Shown: in pieces, positions 60,236 to 64,000 of the stretch
Position numbering within the stretch: the first letter of the stretch is position 1
Layout: every line of letters starts with the position of its first letter
Assembly: GCF_947179165.1 (NCBI RefSeq)
Contig: NC_077242.1
Location: 4,631,501 to 4,695,500, forward strand
Direction of reading: 5' to 3'
DNA: 64,000 bases
DNA from: Solanum dulcamara
Taxonomy: Eukaryota > Streptophyta > Magnoliopsida > Solanales > Solanaceae
Notes under the pieces: model-generated
The model's database searches: none
Told to the model about the DNA's origin: nothing
The model's input: only the letters and a program-made list of their open reading frames with translations
Program-made: the position numbers and the translations under genes

Positions 60236-60709
60236 GAAATTTAAGTATGCATATCTAATACCACTAATAACCAATGTTTATTATGTACCAATTATGAATA
60301 TGTGCAATATAATGTGTTTAAGTTTTATTGTTTCTTAATCATTACCCCTCTGTTCTTTCTAAATGATCAATGCTAAGATGAATCAAAGAAATCGTGTAGT
60401 GAAGTCTTCTTCATTACCAAATTCTCTAATTAAAACTGAATATCTTCCTGATTTTTTTTAAAAAAAGTTAAAACTGAATTGTCATTTTTGAATAGGTCAT
60501 ATTATGAACTTGACTTTGAATCAAATTATGAAAAGGAAAAATAAAGAAGGAATTGATAGAACTATGCAACAGTGAGGTTGGCTTGGAAAATAAACAAATG
60601 AAGTATACTATAAAAGGAGGACCAGTTAGCAGTTTTGCAAAAGAATAAACTTAATCTTCATTAAACATTTGAATGTTCATATATACACTTGCTTGTGTTA
60701 ACATTTTGG
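60236..60709. other. Convergent spacer between RLP and RLK genes
   Basis: This holds the 3' ends of two genes facing each other, AT-rich. An AATAAA (about 60540) on the plus strand could serve the RLP. No other feature is seen. Confidence 0.5.
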
Positions 60710-63672
<2,963 letters not shown>

Positions 63673-64000
63673 CTGCATGGAAAGGAAAAAAATAATATGA
63701 CATCTCAAGACTTGTGATGATTTTAGCAAAGCTTCAATGACTTGCATATGCAATTTGAAACATTTTCCGTTTGAAGTCTTAGTGTAAGTCTTGATGCTGC
63801 CACTACCAGACAAGATTAAGGAACTGAATCTCCCCACAGTATTCAAAATGCATCATGAAAATTAAGGGTATATGAAGTTTTTAGGTTCTGATACTTAAAC
63901 CTCCTGAAATAATACGTTGACAGCGGTTTTAGATGCATAATGACTCAGTAGGAATAGAATTTATAACGTCAAGATGGTCACACAAAAACTTTTTAAGCCT
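63673..64000. other. Upstream intron of the RLK gene, no exon resolved
   Basis: The minus strand has a short frame (63583-63846) overlapping the transmembrane exon, but it does not read as malectin or LRR sequence. I treat it as intron. Confidence 0.4.

Overview
This is a plant nuclear sequence: split genes with GT/AG introns, AT-rich spacers and dense short transposons. Several repeats are of types I know from Solanaceae: tRNA-derived SINEs, RTE LINE tails ending in (GTT)n, hAT MITEs starting TAGGGGTGTT, a TGTCACGACC-type LTR and an endogenous pararetrovirus. The PP5 gene is also close to the tomato form. I infer a member of the nightshade family; the species cannot be fixed from sequence alone.

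Layout. (1) 1-2841, minus: 5' part of an ankyrin-repeat, integrin-linked-kinase-like protein kinase, running off the left edge. (2) 2842-6095: AT-rich spacer between divergent genes, with a SINE nested in a foldback repeat and a hAT-like MITE. (3) 6096-19596, plus: protein phosphatase 5 (TPR + PPP catalytic domain) with a 213-nt in-frame cassette exon encoding membrane segments; its largest intron holds a 3.4-kb solo LTR. (4) 19597-22391: spacer with two MITEs. (5) 22392-32339, plus: COQ3, the mitochondrial ubiquinone O-methyltransferase; its introns carry a Mutator-type foldback, a LINE fragment and several SINEs. (6) 33688-45843, plus: peroxisomal (PTS2) citrate synthase, 13 exons. Its 7.1-kb fourth intron contains a duplicated piece of exon 4, a 195-bp tandem repeat, a head-to-head inverted pair of pararetrovirus fragments and a hAT MITE. 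(7) 48589-50659, minus, with a probable 5' UTR exon near 53.3-53.6 kb: Elongin-A-like protein with a 25-residue tandem repeat in its last exon. (8) 53.7-57.2 kb: repeat-rich spacer with a relic of an LRR receptor-like protein. (9) 57242-60235, plus: intact intronless LRR receptor-like protein (EIX-receptor type). (10) 60710-63672 and beyond, minus: kinase half of an LRR receptor kinase of the VIII-2 (At1g53440-like) type.

The genes do not form a pathway. They are mostly single-copy housekeeping genes (PP5, COQ3, citrate synthase, Elongin-A) beside a defence-receptor corner (RLP, relic RLP, RLK). The most unusual feature is the intronic inverted repeat of pararetrovirus DNA, which would be transcribed with the citrate synthase pre-mRNA and could fold into a long hairpin. 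Exon coordinates below come from reading GT/AG boundaries and checking that codon phase is kept across each junction.
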